In this document: positions 42,707-51,482 of the stretch, one piece after another
Numbering within the stretch: the first letter of the stretch is position 1
Layout of the letters: each line of letters starts with the position of its first letter
Notes under the pieces: generated by a model
Database searches by the model: none
The model's input: only the letters and a program-made list of their open reading frames with translations
Told to the model about the DNA's origin: nothing
Assembly: GCF_014873495.1 (NCBI RefSeq)
Contig: NZ_JADBGF010000001.1
Coordinates: forward strand, 3,534,001-3,598,000
Source: Streptomyces stelliscabiei
Lineage (GTDB): Bacteria > Actinomycetota > Actinomycetes > Streptomycetales > Streptomycetaceae
Reading direction: 5' to 3'
Length of the DNA stretch: 64,000 bases
Made by a program: the position numbers and the translations under genes

Positions 42707-43567
42707 CTATGCCGTGGCCAGCGCCGGCAGTGGCCTCGTCCTGCTCGTCAGGGACTCGTCGTAGCGGTGGAGGACCAGGGCCGCCATGGCCGGGTGGGCG
42801 CCCAGGGGGGCCGCGGTGATCCAGGGGGCCGCTTCGGCGCATTCCCTGGCGAAGCGGCCGGGGGCGGTGAAGTAGGAGGCCACGGCTATGCGGGTGCGGC
42901 CCTGGGCGGTGAGGGCGCGGACGGCTTCGGGGACGGTGGGGGCGGCGGCGGAGGCGTAGGCGGGGAGGACGGGGACGCCGAGGCGGTCGGCGAGGAGGCG
43001 GGCCGTGCGGCCGGTGTCCTCGGCGGCCTCGGGGTCGCGGGAGCCGGCGGCGGCGAGCACCACGGCACTGGTGCGGCGGGTGGCGGCGCTCATCCGGGTG
43101 CGCCAGCCGGCCTCGACGAGACGGGCGTGCAGGGTCTCCACGAGGAGGGGGTGCGGGCCGAGGGGGGCGGCCATCCGGGTGCGGGCCTCGGCGGCGGCCG
43201 CCATCTCGGGGATGTCCTGCTTGACGTGGTAGCCGCGGCTGAGGAGCAGGGGGACGAGGACCGCTTCCCGGTCGCCGAGGGCGGCGAGGGTGTCGGGGAG
43301 GAGGGGCTCGTTCAGCTCGATGTGGCCGAGGTGCACGGCGAGGCCGGGGCGCCGCTCGCGGACGCGCTCCATGAGGGTGCGCACGGTCGCCAGGGCGCGC
43401 GGGTCCCGGCTGCCGTGGGCCACGAGGACCAGGGCGGGCGGTGCCGGGCGCCGGTTTCCGTCGCGGGAGACGCGGCTGAGCTGGGCGGCCAGCTGGTCGG
43501 TGATCAGGTTCATGATGTGCGCCGTACTGTCGAGGTCCGCGTTCGACTTGCTCGTCGTCGCCGTCAT
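42707..43567 (-). CDS. Sirohydrochlorin chelatase-like (CbiX) protein
   Basis: A 286-aa protein with two CbiX-like halves: [20 protein letters not shown] (metal-binding His) and [25 protein letters not shown] in the first; [20 protein letters not shown] in the second, where the first His is lost. The family inserts Fe or Co into sirohydrochlorin to make siroheme or cobalamin. Siroheme is the cofactor of the nitrite reductase at 60494, which fits an assimilation role. ATG 43567 is used; [10 protein letters not shown] further in is an alternative start. Confidence 0.88.
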   Translation of the reverse strand: MTATTSKSNADLDSTAHIMNLITDQLAAQLSRVSRDGNRRPAPPALVLVAHGSRDPRALATVRTLMERVRERRPGLAVHLGHIELNEPLLPDTLAALGDREAVLVPLLLSRGYHVKQDIPEMAAAAEARTRMAAPLGPHPLLVETLHARLVEAGWRTRMSAATRRTSAVVLAAAGSRDPEAAEDTGRTARLLADRLGVPVLPAYASAAAPTVPEAVRALTAQGRTRIAVASYFTAPGRFARECAEAAPWITAAPLGAHPAMAALVLHRYDESLTSRTRPLPALATA

Positions 43568-43839
43568 GGAGCAATGGTGCCGGGGGGAGGTTGCCTGCCC
43601 GTTGCACGGTGGTCACGGGTGTTTTCCAGCGGTTCACCGCGCGGGATGAGGGTGTGTGAACCCACGTGACCTGGCGTTTCCACTCGTTCGAGTGAAGCTT
43701 GTCACGCCTGGCGGTGAACCGGAGCGACACGGATGACGTCTTCGTTGGTCGGAAGGACGGGCGTGGTGGGGCCCGTCGGAAACAACCAGGACACATTCGC
43801 CGGACGCCTTCGGGGTCCGGGAGACGGGGGTGGGCCGCC

Positions 43840-44526
43840 GTGAGGCGTGTCGGGCGGGTGGTGCGGCTGCCGCGTACGCGGACGGGCCGGCGGCGGGCCG
43901 TGCAGGTGGTGATGCTGCTGTGCGTGCTGGCACTGCTGCCCTCGACATGGATGTTCACGGCGGCCGGCGACCGGCTGCGGAGCACGGCCGACGTGCCGCG
44001 CACCGAGGTCGCGATGGTCTTCGGCGCGGGGCTGTGGCAGGGCGAGCCGTCCCCTTACCTCGCGCGCCGGCTGGACGCGGCGGCCGAGCTGTACCGCTCG
44101 GGGCGGATCAAGGTGGTGCTGGTCACCGGGGACAACAGCCGCGTGGAGTACGACGAGCCGGACGCGATGCGCGGTTATCTCACCGAGCACGGCGTGCCCG
44201 ACGACCGCATCGTCAGCGACTACGCCGGCTTCGACACCTGGGACTCCTGCGTCCGCGCCAGGAAGATCTTCGGCGTGGACCGCGCGGTGCTCATCAGCCA
44301 GGGCTTCCACATCCGCCGGGCGGTCGCGCTGTGCCAGGAGGCGGGCGTCGCGTCGTACGGCGTCGGCGTGCAGGACCGGCACGACGCGACCTGGTACTAC
44401 GGGGCCACCCGTGAGCTGTTCGCGGCGGGCAAGGCCTCCCTGGACGCGCTGTTCGAGCCGGACCCCCGTTTCCTCGGTCCCGAGGAAACGGGGGTCTCGA
44501 AGGCGCTGGCGTCAGCGGGTCGGTGA
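43840..44526 (+). CDS. SanA/YdcF-like DUF218 membrane protein
   Basis: About 228 aa with one N-terminal membrane segment (RRAVQVVMLLCVLALLPSTW) and a DUF218 domain (VAMVFGAGLWQGEPSPYLAR, VVLVTGDNSRVEYDEPDAMR, SQGFHIRRAVALCQEAGVAS). This family includes SanA, which affects vancomycin exclusion in enteric bacteria; the catalytic role is unclear. GTG 43840 is taken as start; the frame is open to TTG 43699. Its last codons lie in a long hairpin, so the C-terminus is partly shaped by a transcription signal. Confidence 0.82.
   Translation: MRRVGRVVRLPRTRTGRRRAVQVVMLLCVLALLPSTWMFTAAGDRLRSTADVPRTEVAMVFGAGLWQGEPSPYLARRLDAAAELYRSGRIKVVLVTGDNSRVEYDEPDAMRGYLTEHGVPDDRIVSDYAGFDTWDSCVRARKIFGVDRAVLISQGFHIRRAVALCQEAGVASYGVGVQDRHDATWYYGATRELFAAGKASLDALFEPDPRFLGPEETGVSKALASAGR
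44461..44496. terminator. Perfect 17-bp hairpin inside the 3' end of the SanA-like gene
   Basis: GACCCCCGTTTCCTCGG pairs perfectly with the 17 nt at 44480-44496 across a 2-nt centre. It lies between convergent genes, 30 nt before one stop and 38 nt past the other, so it is probably a shared terminator. Confidence 0.75.
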
Positions 44527-44533
44527 GCGCGCG

Positions 44534-45061
44534 TCAGTGCTGGACGGTGCCCCAGGTGCCCTGGTCCACGGCGCAGCCCCACTTCTTGCCGTCCGTGGTC
44601 TTGCCGTGGACGGCGAACTTCACCTCGTAGAGGTCGGTGCGCAGCATGCGGGTGCTGACCTTGAAGGCGGCGCTCTTGCCGGGCTTCAGCGTCTTGGCGG
44701 CGACCTTGACGATCTGGTTGGTCTTCTGCGTGATCCTGGCGCCCTTGGTCGTGACCGTCGCCTTGCCGAAGCGCAGGCTCTTGGTGTTGGTCACCTTGAG
44801 GCTGACGTCCTTGAAGGTCACCTTCTTGCTGGAGTTCTTGAGACCGAACCGGAGACCGCCGTTGGTCACCCAGTTGTTGTTGTCCACGTAGAACTTCTTC
44901 AGGTAGGTGATCTTGATCGGGCAGCTCGCGGCCGCCTGCGTCCCGACGGTGGGCTGCGACCCGGTGGACGCGGCGGACGCCGCACCGGCGAGGCCCAGCT
45001 GGGCGGCGGTGAGAGCGCCGGCGGCCCCCAGGACGGCGACGGTGGTGCGCATACGGTTCAC
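44534..45061 (-). CDS. Secreted protein of unknown function
   Basis: The 175-aa preprotein has a clear signal peptide (MRTTVAVLGAAGALTAAQLG, then LAGAASAA with an AXA cleavage site). The mature domain is Lys-rich and beta-rich (ITYLKKFYVDNNNWVTNGGL, KITQ-type strands) and ends CAVDQGTWGTVQH. Two cysteines could form a disulphide. I do not recognise a named family. GTG 45061 follows GAGG at 7 nt. It is divergent from nasA and shares a terminator with the SanA-like gene. Confidence 0.8.
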   Translation of the reverse strand: MNRMRTTVAVLGAAGALTAAQLGLAGAASAASTGSQPTVGTQAAASCPIKITYLKKFYVDNNNWVTNGGLRFGLKNSSKKVTFKDVSLKVTNTKSLRFGKATVTTKGARITQKTNQIVKVAAKTLKPGKSAAFKVSTRMLRTDLYEVKFAVHGKTTDGKKWGCAVDQGTWGTVQH

Positions 45062-45343
45062 GGTGTTTCCTCTTCCCCCTACGGCCCTCGCACGGGCCCT
45101 GTGACAGGACGTACGCCACGCCGGGGCTCGCGGCTCGGTCCCCGTTCGATCCCCGTTGTCGGTGGCGCCTGTAGTTCTTAGCACGCACGGGCCGAACACG
45201 TGGACGGTAAGTGCTTGCGCGGCCGCCTACGGTGACAGAACCGGGACATCGTCACACCCGTCGTTCACCCCTCGCGCCGCGACGGCGCCGACCGGCTCCT
45301 CACGCCGGGCGCGGGCGCGCCGGGAGGTCCCCGTGCCGGTGGC

Positions 45344-45370
45344 GTAACGGGGAGCGTCCCGGCGCGTAAC
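45344..45370 (+). promoter_or_regulatory. GlnR-like half sites upstream of nasA
   Basis: Two GTAAC half-sites start at 45344 and 45366, exactly 22 nt apart, the a1-a2 spacing of actinomycete GlnR boxes. The intervening b sites are poor. The pair lies 24-50 nt before the nasA start. Confidence 0.45.
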
Positions 45371-45393
45371 ACGTCCGCCGCACGCTGGGCGGT

Positions 45394-47523
45394 ATGCCGA
45401 ACTCCGCGACGCCCACCCACTGCCCGTACTGCGCCCTGCAGTGCGGAATGAACCTGACGCCCGGTGCGGACGGGACCGAAGGGGTCGTAGTGGTCACGGA
45501 GCGCGCGGACTTCCCGGTGAACCGGGGAGCGCTGTGCGGCAAGGGCCGTACGGCGCCGGCGGTGCTCTCGTCCCGGGTCAGGCTGACCGGTCCCTTGGTC
45601 AGAAGGGCGGGCGTCCTGGAGCCCGCCACCTGGGACGAGGCACTCGACCGGATCGCCGAGGGGCTCACCCGCACGCGGACGGAACATGGCCCGGACGCGT
45701 GCGGAGTGTTCGGCGGCGGCGGGCTGACGAACGAGAAGGCCTACGCGCTCGGCAAGTTCGCGCGGGTGGTGCTCGGCACCTCGCAGATCGACTACAACGG
45801 CCGGTTCTGCATGTCCTCGGCGGCGGCCGCCGGGATGAAGGCGTTCGGGCTCGACCGGGGGCTGCCGTTCCCGCTGGAGGACATCCCGAGGACGGGGTGC
45901 GTGATCCTCGTCGGCTCCAATCTCGCGGAGACCATGCCGCCGGCGCTGCGGTATCTGACGGAACTGCGCGAGAACGGCGGCACGTTGATCGTCATCGATC
46001 CGCGCCGCACCCGTACGGCCGAACAGGCCGACCTGCATCTGTCGCCGCGTCCCGGCACCGATCTGGCCCTGGCCCTCGGCCTGTTGCACCTGATCGTGGC
46101 GGAGGGACGCACGGACGAGGAGTACATCCGCGAGCGGACGAGCGGGTGGGAGGAGGCCCGTGCGGCGGCCATGGCGCACTGGCCGGAGTACGTGGAACGG
46201 ATCACGGGGGTGTCCGTTCCCGAACTCCGCGAGGCCGTACGGCTGTTCTGCGAGCCGGAGCACGCGATGGTGCTCACCGCGCGCGGACCCGAGCAGCAGT
46301 CCAAGGGCACGGACACCGTCGGCGCGTGGATCAACCTCACGCTGGCGACGGGCCGGGCCGGCCGGCCGCTGTCCGGGTACGGCTGCCTCACCGGGCAGGG
46401 CAACGGGCAGGGCGGGCGCGAACACGGCCAGAAGGCCGACCAGTTGCCCGGCTACCGCAAGCTCGTCGACCCCGAGGCACGCCGGCACGTCGCCGAGGTG
46501 TGGGGCGTGGACCCCGACAGCCTCCCCGGACCGGGCCGCAGCGCGTACGAGCTGCTGGACGCGCTCGGCGGCGACATCAAGTCGCTGCTGCTGATGGGCT
46601 CCAACCCGGTGGTGTCGGCGCCGCGTGCCGCGCACATCGAGGACCGGATCAAGTCACTGGACTTCCTGGCCGTGTGCGATGTGGTGCTGTCGGAGACGGC
46701 GGCGCTCGCGGACGTCGTGCTGCCGGTGACGCAGTGGGCGGAGGAGACCGGCACGACGACCAATCTGGAGGGCCGGGTGCTGCTGCGGCGGCGCGCGATC
46801 AGCCCGCCCGACGGGGTCCGCAGCGATCTGGAGGTCATGCACGGGCTGGCCGACCGGCTGGGCGTGGAGAAGGGCTTCGCGACCGATCCCGAGGAGGTCT
46901 TCGAGGAGTTGCGGCGGGCCAGCGCCGGTGGCCCCGCCGACTACTCGGGGATCACCTACCGCCGGCTCGCGGAGGAGAACGGGGTGTTCTGGCCCTGCCC
47001 CGCGCCCGTCGGCGACCTGCCCGCCGGCGACCTGCCCGCCGTTCCGGACGCCGAGGCGCACCCCGGCACCCCGCGGCTGTTCCTCGACCGGTTCGCCACG
47101 GATGACGGCCGGGCCCGGTTCGTGCCCGTCTCGCACCGGGCGGCGGCCGAGGAGCCGGACGCCGAGTACCCGGTGCTGCTCACCACCGGGCGCGTGGTCG
47201 CCCAGTACCAGTCGGGCGCCCAGACCCGGCGGGTCGACGAGCTGAACGCCGCCGCGCCCGGCCCGTTCGTGGAGCTGCACCCCCGGCTGGCCGAGCGGCT
47301 CGGCGCGGTGGAGGGTGCCCCGCTGGCCGTGGTCTCCCGCCGGGGCCGGGCGGTGGCCCCGGCGCGCATCACGACCGCCATCCGCCCCGACACGGTCTTC
47401 ATGCCGTTCCACTGGCCGGGCGAGGGCCGTGCCAACACCCTCACCAACCCGGCCCTCGATCCCACCTCCCGCATGCCGGAGTTCAAGACGTGCGCCGTGC
47501 GGGTGGAGACCGTGGGCGAGTGA
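45394..47523 (+). CDS. nasA: Assimilatory nitrate reductase catalytic subunit
   Basis: The 709-aa molybdopterin bis-MGD oxidoreductase has an N-terminal [4Fe-4S] site (CPYCALQCGMNL plus GALCGKGRTA), RFCMSSAAAAGMKAFGLDRG, LVGSNLAETMPPALRYL and the MGD-binding TTGRVVAQYQSGAQTRRVDE. It reduces nitrate to nitrite in the cytoplasm. It lacks the C-terminal [2Fe-2S] domain of the longer NasA forms, matching the Bacillus NasC length. The likely electron donor is the NasB-like flavoprotein at 59258. The start is preceded by weak ribosome sequence and by two GTAAC half-sites. Confidence 0.92.
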   Translation: MPNSATPTHCPYCALQCGMNLTPGADGTEGVVVVTERADFPVNRGALCGKGRTAPAVLSSRVRLTGPLVRRAGVLEPATWDEALDRIAEGLTRTRTEHGPDACGVFGGGGLTNEKAYALGKFARVVLGTSQIDYNGRFCMSSAAAAGMKAFGLDRGLPFPLEDIPRTGCVILVGSNLAETMPPALRYLTELRENGGTLIVIDPRRTRTAEQADLHLSPRPGTDLALALGLLHLIVAEGRTDEEYIRERTSGWEEARAAAMAHWPEYVERITGVSVPELREAVRLFCEPEHAMVLTARGPEQQSKGTDTVGAWINLTLATGRAGRPLSGYGCLTGQGNGQGGREHGQKADQLPGYRKLVDPEARRHVAEVWGVDPDSLPGPGRSAYELLDALGGDIKSLLLMGSNPVVSAPRAAHIEDRIKSLDFLAVCDVVLSETAALADVVLPVTQWAEETGTTTNLEGRVLLRRRAISPPDGVRSDLEVMHGLADRLGVEKGFATDPEEVFEELRRASAGGPADYSGITYRRLAEENGVFWPCPAPVGDLPAGDLPAVPDAEAHPGTPRLFLDRFATDDGRARFVPVSHRAAAEEPDAEYPVLLTTGRVVAQYQSGAQTRRVDELNAAAPGPFVELHPRLAERLGAVEGAPLAVVSRRGRAVAPARITTAIRPDTVFMPFHWPGEGRANTLTNPALDPTSRMPEFKTCAVRVETVGE

Positions 47524-47677
47524 GGTCGCGCCCGGGGTGGGGCTGACGGCGCTTGAACGTTCATGCTTTCCCTTACGTTGATCCCGTGTGGTTGTCCCGA
47601 CGCGTCGCCGTGGTGGGGACGGCGCGGGCGCGGCTCGCCGTGACCACATGGGAGTGCAGCCGACCCGGGGGGATCGC

Positions 47678-50137
47678 ATGCCGGAACAGGACAACGACAG
47701 TCACCGCTGGACCGACTCGTTCCCGTGGAGCCTCTCCTACCGCTGGGGGCACTCCGCGCTGACCGCCGACTTCGACCTGAGCGGTGACACGCCCCGGCTG
47801 CTGCGCGTCCGCCACCCCGGCGAACCCGAACCCGAACCCGAGCCGGGCCCCGGGGAGGCCGGGACCGACCATTCGCTGCCCTTGGTGGACCTGGTTCTGC
47901 TCGGCGACGGCACGGGCTGGGCCAGACCCCGCTTCACGGGGACGGCGATCGGGGGGCGTCTGCGGTACCGGGCGCACCACTCGACGTACGGGGCGGGGCT
48001 CGACGCGGCGGGGTCGGCCGCGGCGTCAGGGTCCGCCGCCGACTCCGGGTCCGGGTCCGCCGCCGACTCCGGGTCCGCCGCCGACTCCGGGTCTGGTTCT
48101 GGTTCGGGGGCTGGTTCCGGCTCGGGGGCTGGTTCCGGCTCGGGGTCTGGTTCCGGATCTGGCGAGAGTGACGGCTGGCATCGGCTGACGTTCGAACTGC
48201 ACGACCCGGTCAGCGGGTTGACCGCCTTCGTCGAGTACGCCTCGCCGGACGGCGTCCCCGTGCTGCGTTCCCGGGTCCGACTGCGCAACGACGGCGCCGG
48301 GACGGTCACCGTGCGCTCCGTCGGCAGTCTCCTCCTCGGCGGGCTCCCCTCCCCCGACGAGCTGTCCGTCCTGCGGGCGCGCAACGACTGGCTCGCGGAG
48401 TGCCGTTGGTACACCGAGCCGCTACGGGACTCCGTGCCCGACATCGACCACCGGGTGCACGGCGGCAACGGACACGCGGCGGCACGCCTCGCCGGGCGCG
48501 GCAGCTGGCCCACCGACGGACATCTCGCGATGGGCGCACTCCGGCACCGTACGGACGACCGCACCTGGCTGTGGCAGATCGAGTCGGCGTCCAGCTGGGT
48601 CTGGGAGGCCGGCGAGTCGGCGGGCCGGACGTATCTGGCGCTCGGCGGCCCTACGTACGACGAGCACCGGTGGCGCGCGGTCCTGGAACCGGGCGCCGAC
48701 TTCACGACGGAGTGGGCGGCCCTCGCCCTCGGCACCGGCTTCGACGGCGCCCTGGCGGCCCTGACCTCCTACCGTCGAGCCGTACGCCGCCCCCACCCGG
48801 ACCACACCCGGCTCCCGGTGGTCTTCAACGACTACATGAACACCCTGATGGGAGACCCGACCACGGAGAAGCTGCTGCCGCTCATCGACGCGGCGGCGGA
48901 GGCGGGCGCCGAGTACTTCTGCGTGGACGCGGGGTGGTACGACGACGGGGACGGCGGGGAGGACGGCGGGCGCGGGGAGAGCGCGGGGACGGACGACGCC
49001 GACTCGCCCGGGGGGTGGTGGGACAGCGTCGGCGCCTGGCTCCCCTCGGCGCGGCGCTTCCCCGGTGGTGGTGACGTGGGGGGCACCGGCGACGGTGGCG
49101 GTGGTGATCCCGCCGCGGGCGTCCGGGGCGTGCTCGACCGGATCCGGGAGCGTGGGATGGTGCCGGGGCTGTGGCTGGAGCCGGAGGTCATCGGGGCCCG
49201 CAGTCCGCTCGCCGGTGAGCTGCCCGCCGAGGCCTTCCTCCGGCACGAGGATGGCACCCGGGTGACCGAACAGGGCCGCCATCAGCTGGATCTGACCCAC
49301 CCGGCGGCCCGCGCCCACCTCGACGGGACGGTCGACCGCCTCGTCGGTGAGTGGGGCGTCGGCTATCTGAAGCTCGACTACAACATCACCACCTCGGCGT
49401 CGGCCCACCTCGCCCACTCCCGGGCCTGGTTGTCCTGGCTGACCTCGATCCTGGACCGCCATCCCGGGCTCGTCGTCGAGAACTGCGCGTCCGGCGGTAT
49501 GCGCATGGACGGCGCGTCGCTGGCCGTGGCCCAGCTCCAGTCCACCTCCGACCAGCAGGACCCCCTGCGCTACCCGCCCATCGCGGCCGCCGCCCCCACC
49601 GCCGTGCCCCCGGAGCAGGGTGCCGTCTGGGCCTACCCCCAACCGTCCTTCACGGACGAGGAGATCGCCTTCACGCTCGGCTCCGCGCTGCTCGGCCGCA
49701 TCCATCTGTCCGGCCACTTGGATGGCATGACGAATCATCAGATCGGGCTGGTGCGCGACGCGTTGACGGTGCACAAGGCGATCCGGGCCGACCTGCGCAC
49801 CTCCCTGCCCTTCTGGCCCCTCGGACTTCCGGGCTGGACGGACGACTGGATCGCGCTCGGGCTGAGACCGCCGGTGGCGGGCGCGGGGCCGGTGTACGTC
49901 ACGGTCTGGCGGCGGGGCGGCCACACCGAACGGTCCCTCACCATGGGGCCCTTCGCGGTCCCCCGCGCCGGCACGGGCGCGCCGCGGGTGGACGTCCTGC
50001 ATCCGTCCGCGACCAGGGGTACGGCCGCCTGGGGCGGACCGGACCTGCGCGTGCGCCTGCCCGAAGCCCCGTCGGTCCTGCTGCTGAGGCTGACACCCTC
50101 CGCGTCGCCGGAAGGGGTACGGGGCGGCGCGGCCTAG
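47678..50137 (+). CDS. GH36 family alpha-galactosidase
   Basis: About 819 aa with an N-terminal beta domain and a TIM barrel. The nucleophile Asp is in GVGYLKLDYNITTS, with VVENCASGGMRMDGASLAVA and acid/base Asp in STSDQQDP; VVFNDYMNTLMGDPT and YFCVDAGWYDD complete the family pattern. It hydrolyses alpha-galactosides of the melibiose/raffinose type. No signal peptide is present, so it is intracellular. A 45-residue Gly/Ser/Ala/Asp linker (around residues 120-165) interrupts the N-domain. ATG 47678 follows GGGGGG. Its stop codon shares CTAG with the convergent gene. Confidence 0.92.
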   Translation: MPEQDNDSHRWTDSFPWSLSYRWGHSALTADFDLSGDTPRLLRVRHPGEPEPEPEPGPGEAGTDHSLPLVDLVLLGDGTGWARPRFTGTAIGGRLRYRAHHSTYGAGLDAAGSAAASGSAADSGSGSAADSGSAADSGSGSGSGAGSGSGAGSGSGSGSGSGESDGWHRLTFELHDPVSGLTAFVEYASPDGVPVLRSRVRLRNDGAGTVTVRSVGSLLLGGLPSPDELSVLRARNDWLAECRWYTEPLRDSVPDIDHRVHGGNGHAAARLAGRGSWPTDGHLAMGALRHRTDDRTWLWQIESASSWVWEAGESAGRTYLALGGPTYDEHRWRAVLEPGADFTTEWAALALGTGFDGALAALTSYRRAVRRPHPDHTRLPVVFNDYMNTLMGDPTTEKLLPLIDAAAEAGAEYFCVDAGWYDDGDGGEDGGRGESAGTDDADSPGGWWDSVGAWLPSARRFPGGGDVGGTGDGGGGDPAAGVRGVLDRIRERGMVPGLWLEPEVIGARSPLAGELPAEAFLRHEDGTRVTEQGRHQLDLTHPAARAHLDGTVDRLVGEWGVGYLKLDYNITTSASAHLAHSRAWLSWLTSILDRHPGLVVENCASGGMRMDGASLAVAQLQSTSDQQDPLRYPPIAAAAPTAVPPEQGAVWAYPQPSFTDEEIAFTLGSALLGRIHLSGHLDGMTNHQIGLVRDALTVHKAIRADLRTSLPFWPLGLPGWTDDWIALGLRPPVAGAGPVYVTVWRRGGHTERSLTMGPFAVPRAGTGAPRVDVLHPSATRGTAAWGGPDLRVRLPEAPSVLLLRLTPSASPEGVRGGAA
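48010..48172 (+). repeat. Low-complexity Gly-Ser/Ala-Asp coding repeat
   Basis: Short tandem units of 9-18 bp (GCCGCCGACTCCGGGTC and GGGGCTGGTTCCGGCTC) code a flexible AADSGSGS and GAGSGSGS linker within the alpha-galactosidase N-domain. Confidence 0.8.
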
Positions 50138-50586
50138 GCGGAGGGCGGCAGGCGGCGGCCCCGCCAGTCGCCGTCCTCGATCAGCTTCCCGCCGGCCCGC
50201 AGCCCGGCGGCGACGGCCGGGGCCGCGACATACACCCAGGCCCGTACGACCGTGCCGTCGTCGAGGGTCGCCGGGCGTACCACCCGTTCGTAGAGGTTCG
50301 CGGGGTCACCCGGGGCGTACTCCTCCAGCTCGTCCAGGGCGCGCAGGAGTTCGGCGTAGGCCTCGGTCCGGGCGGTGACGAGTTCGCCGGTCACCGCGCC
50401 TCCTCCCCCGCGGCCCCCGCCGGTCTCCTGCACGGTCTCCTCCACGGCGTAGGGGTACCCGGGGCCGTCGTACAGGGCCATGCCGCGCATGCTGGCGGGG
50501 CGCTCGGCGCGGGTGCGGCCGCGCAGGAAGAGGTCGTGGTTGACCTCTCCGGGGCGGAGGGTGCCGTAGACGAAGAAGGGGAGCAC
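50134..50586 (-). CDS. Gamma-glutamylcyclotransferase (AIG2-like) family protein
   Basis: This 150-aa protein has the GGCT fold signature FFVYGTLRPGEVNHDLFLRG near the N-terminus (YGTLR substrate loop) and a Glu in the catalytic position within ALDELEEYAPGDPANLYER. Family members cleave gamma-glutamyl amines or peptides to 5-oxoproline; the exact substrate is unknown. GTG 50586 has GAGGAG 5 nt upstream. It sits 26 nt after the TIGR03943-like gene in the same orientation. A Gly-rich loop (GGGRGGGG) is inserted mid-protein. Confidence 0.88.
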   Translation of the reverse strand: MLPFFVYGTLRPGEVNHDLFLRGRTRAERPASMRGMALYDGPGYPYAVEETVQETGGGRGGGGAVTGELVTARTEAYAELLRALDELEEYAPGDPANLYERVVRPATLDDGTVVRAWVYVAAPAVAAGLRAGGKLIEDGDWRGRRLPPSA

Positions 50587-50612
50587 CGTACTCCTCGGGC
50601 GGGTCGAGCGGA

Positions 50613-51482
50613 TCAGGAGGGTGGGAGGGGGAGGCCGTCCGTGTAGTCGTTGTACGGGCGGGGGATCTTCTTGAGGCTGTGGGCGTCGAGGGCCGCCTCG
50701 GCGGAACTCGTGCCGAGGGTGCCGGCGTGGTGCCAGGTACCGGTGAGGGTGACCCAGGTGTCGGCGGGCGGGGCCGGGGTGTCGTGGACGCGTACCTTCA
50801 CGAACTGGGCGTCGGCGGCACAGCAGCTGAAGATGACGCGGGTGAGGTACCAGCCGGCGTCCCCGGCGCCGCCGCCCGTCCCGGAGGAGGTTGCCTTGTC
50901 CGGGGTGACGAAGCCGGTCAGCTCGACCGTGCGGCCCGCGATGGCCCGGTCGCGGTCCTGCTGCACCCGGCGGGTGAAGTCCGTGAGGGTCATCGGGAGC
51001 GGTGAGGTCTTGGGCAGGGGGTCGAACGCGTCCTGCTCGGTGATCGTCACCGCCTTGGGGGGCTCGCGGGAGGCGGTGTACGCGCCGATGGCCGGCGGGG
51101 CGTAGAACAGCAGGCTCAGGGCGGGGAGGAGCAGGAGCCAGGCGACTCGGGGCGGGGTGGAGTGATCGTGACCGTGGCCGTCCTCGTGCTCGCCGTGGCC
51201 GTCCTCGTGCTCGCCGTCGCCGCCCTCGTGCTCGCCGTCGTGCTTGCGCTCGCCGTCGTGCCTGTGCCCGTCGTCGTGGCGGTCCTGGGCGACGGTCCTG
51301 CTCCGCCTCCACAGTGACCACGCCTCGGCCGCGCCCAGCACGAGCAGCAGCGCGCCCGAGGCGACGAGGAGGGGATGCATGCCCTTCTTGACGTATCGGA
51401 GGTAGTGGTCGGTGAGGAGGGTGGCGTGCAGGAGGCCGAGGCCGCAGAGGAGGAGAAGGAGCGCCTGCAGGGGTCGTTTCAC
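50613..51482 (-). CDS. TIGR03943 family membrane protein with His-rich loop
   Basis: 289 aa. The N-terminal spans are LQALLLLLCGLGLLHATLLT and PLLVASGALLLVLGAAEAW, followed by a His/Asp/Glu-rich cytoplasmic or surface loop (HDDGHRHDGERKHDGEHEGG), a third span and a C-terminal soluble OB-like domain (ELTGFVTPDKATSS; LTRVIFSCCAADAQFVKVRV). These proteins always accompany COG0701 permeases, as here with a GTGA overlap. The His-rich loop suggests metal binding, perhaps zinc. The function of the pair is unproven. Confidence 0.88.
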   Translation of the reverse strand: MKRPLQALLLLLCGLGLLHATLLTDHYLRYVKKGMHPLLVASGALLLVLGAAEAWSLWRRSRTVAQDRHDDGHRHDGERKHDGEHEGGDGEHEDGHGEHEDGHGHDHSTPPRVAWLLLLPALSLLFYAPPAIGAYTASREPPKAVTITEQDAFDPLPKTSPLPMTLTDFTRRVQQDRDRAIAGRTVELTGFVTPDKATSSGTGGGAGDAGWYLTRVIFSCCAADAQFVKVRVHDTPAPPADTWVTLTGTWHHAGTLGTSSAEAALDAHSLKKIPRPYNDYTDGLPLPPS

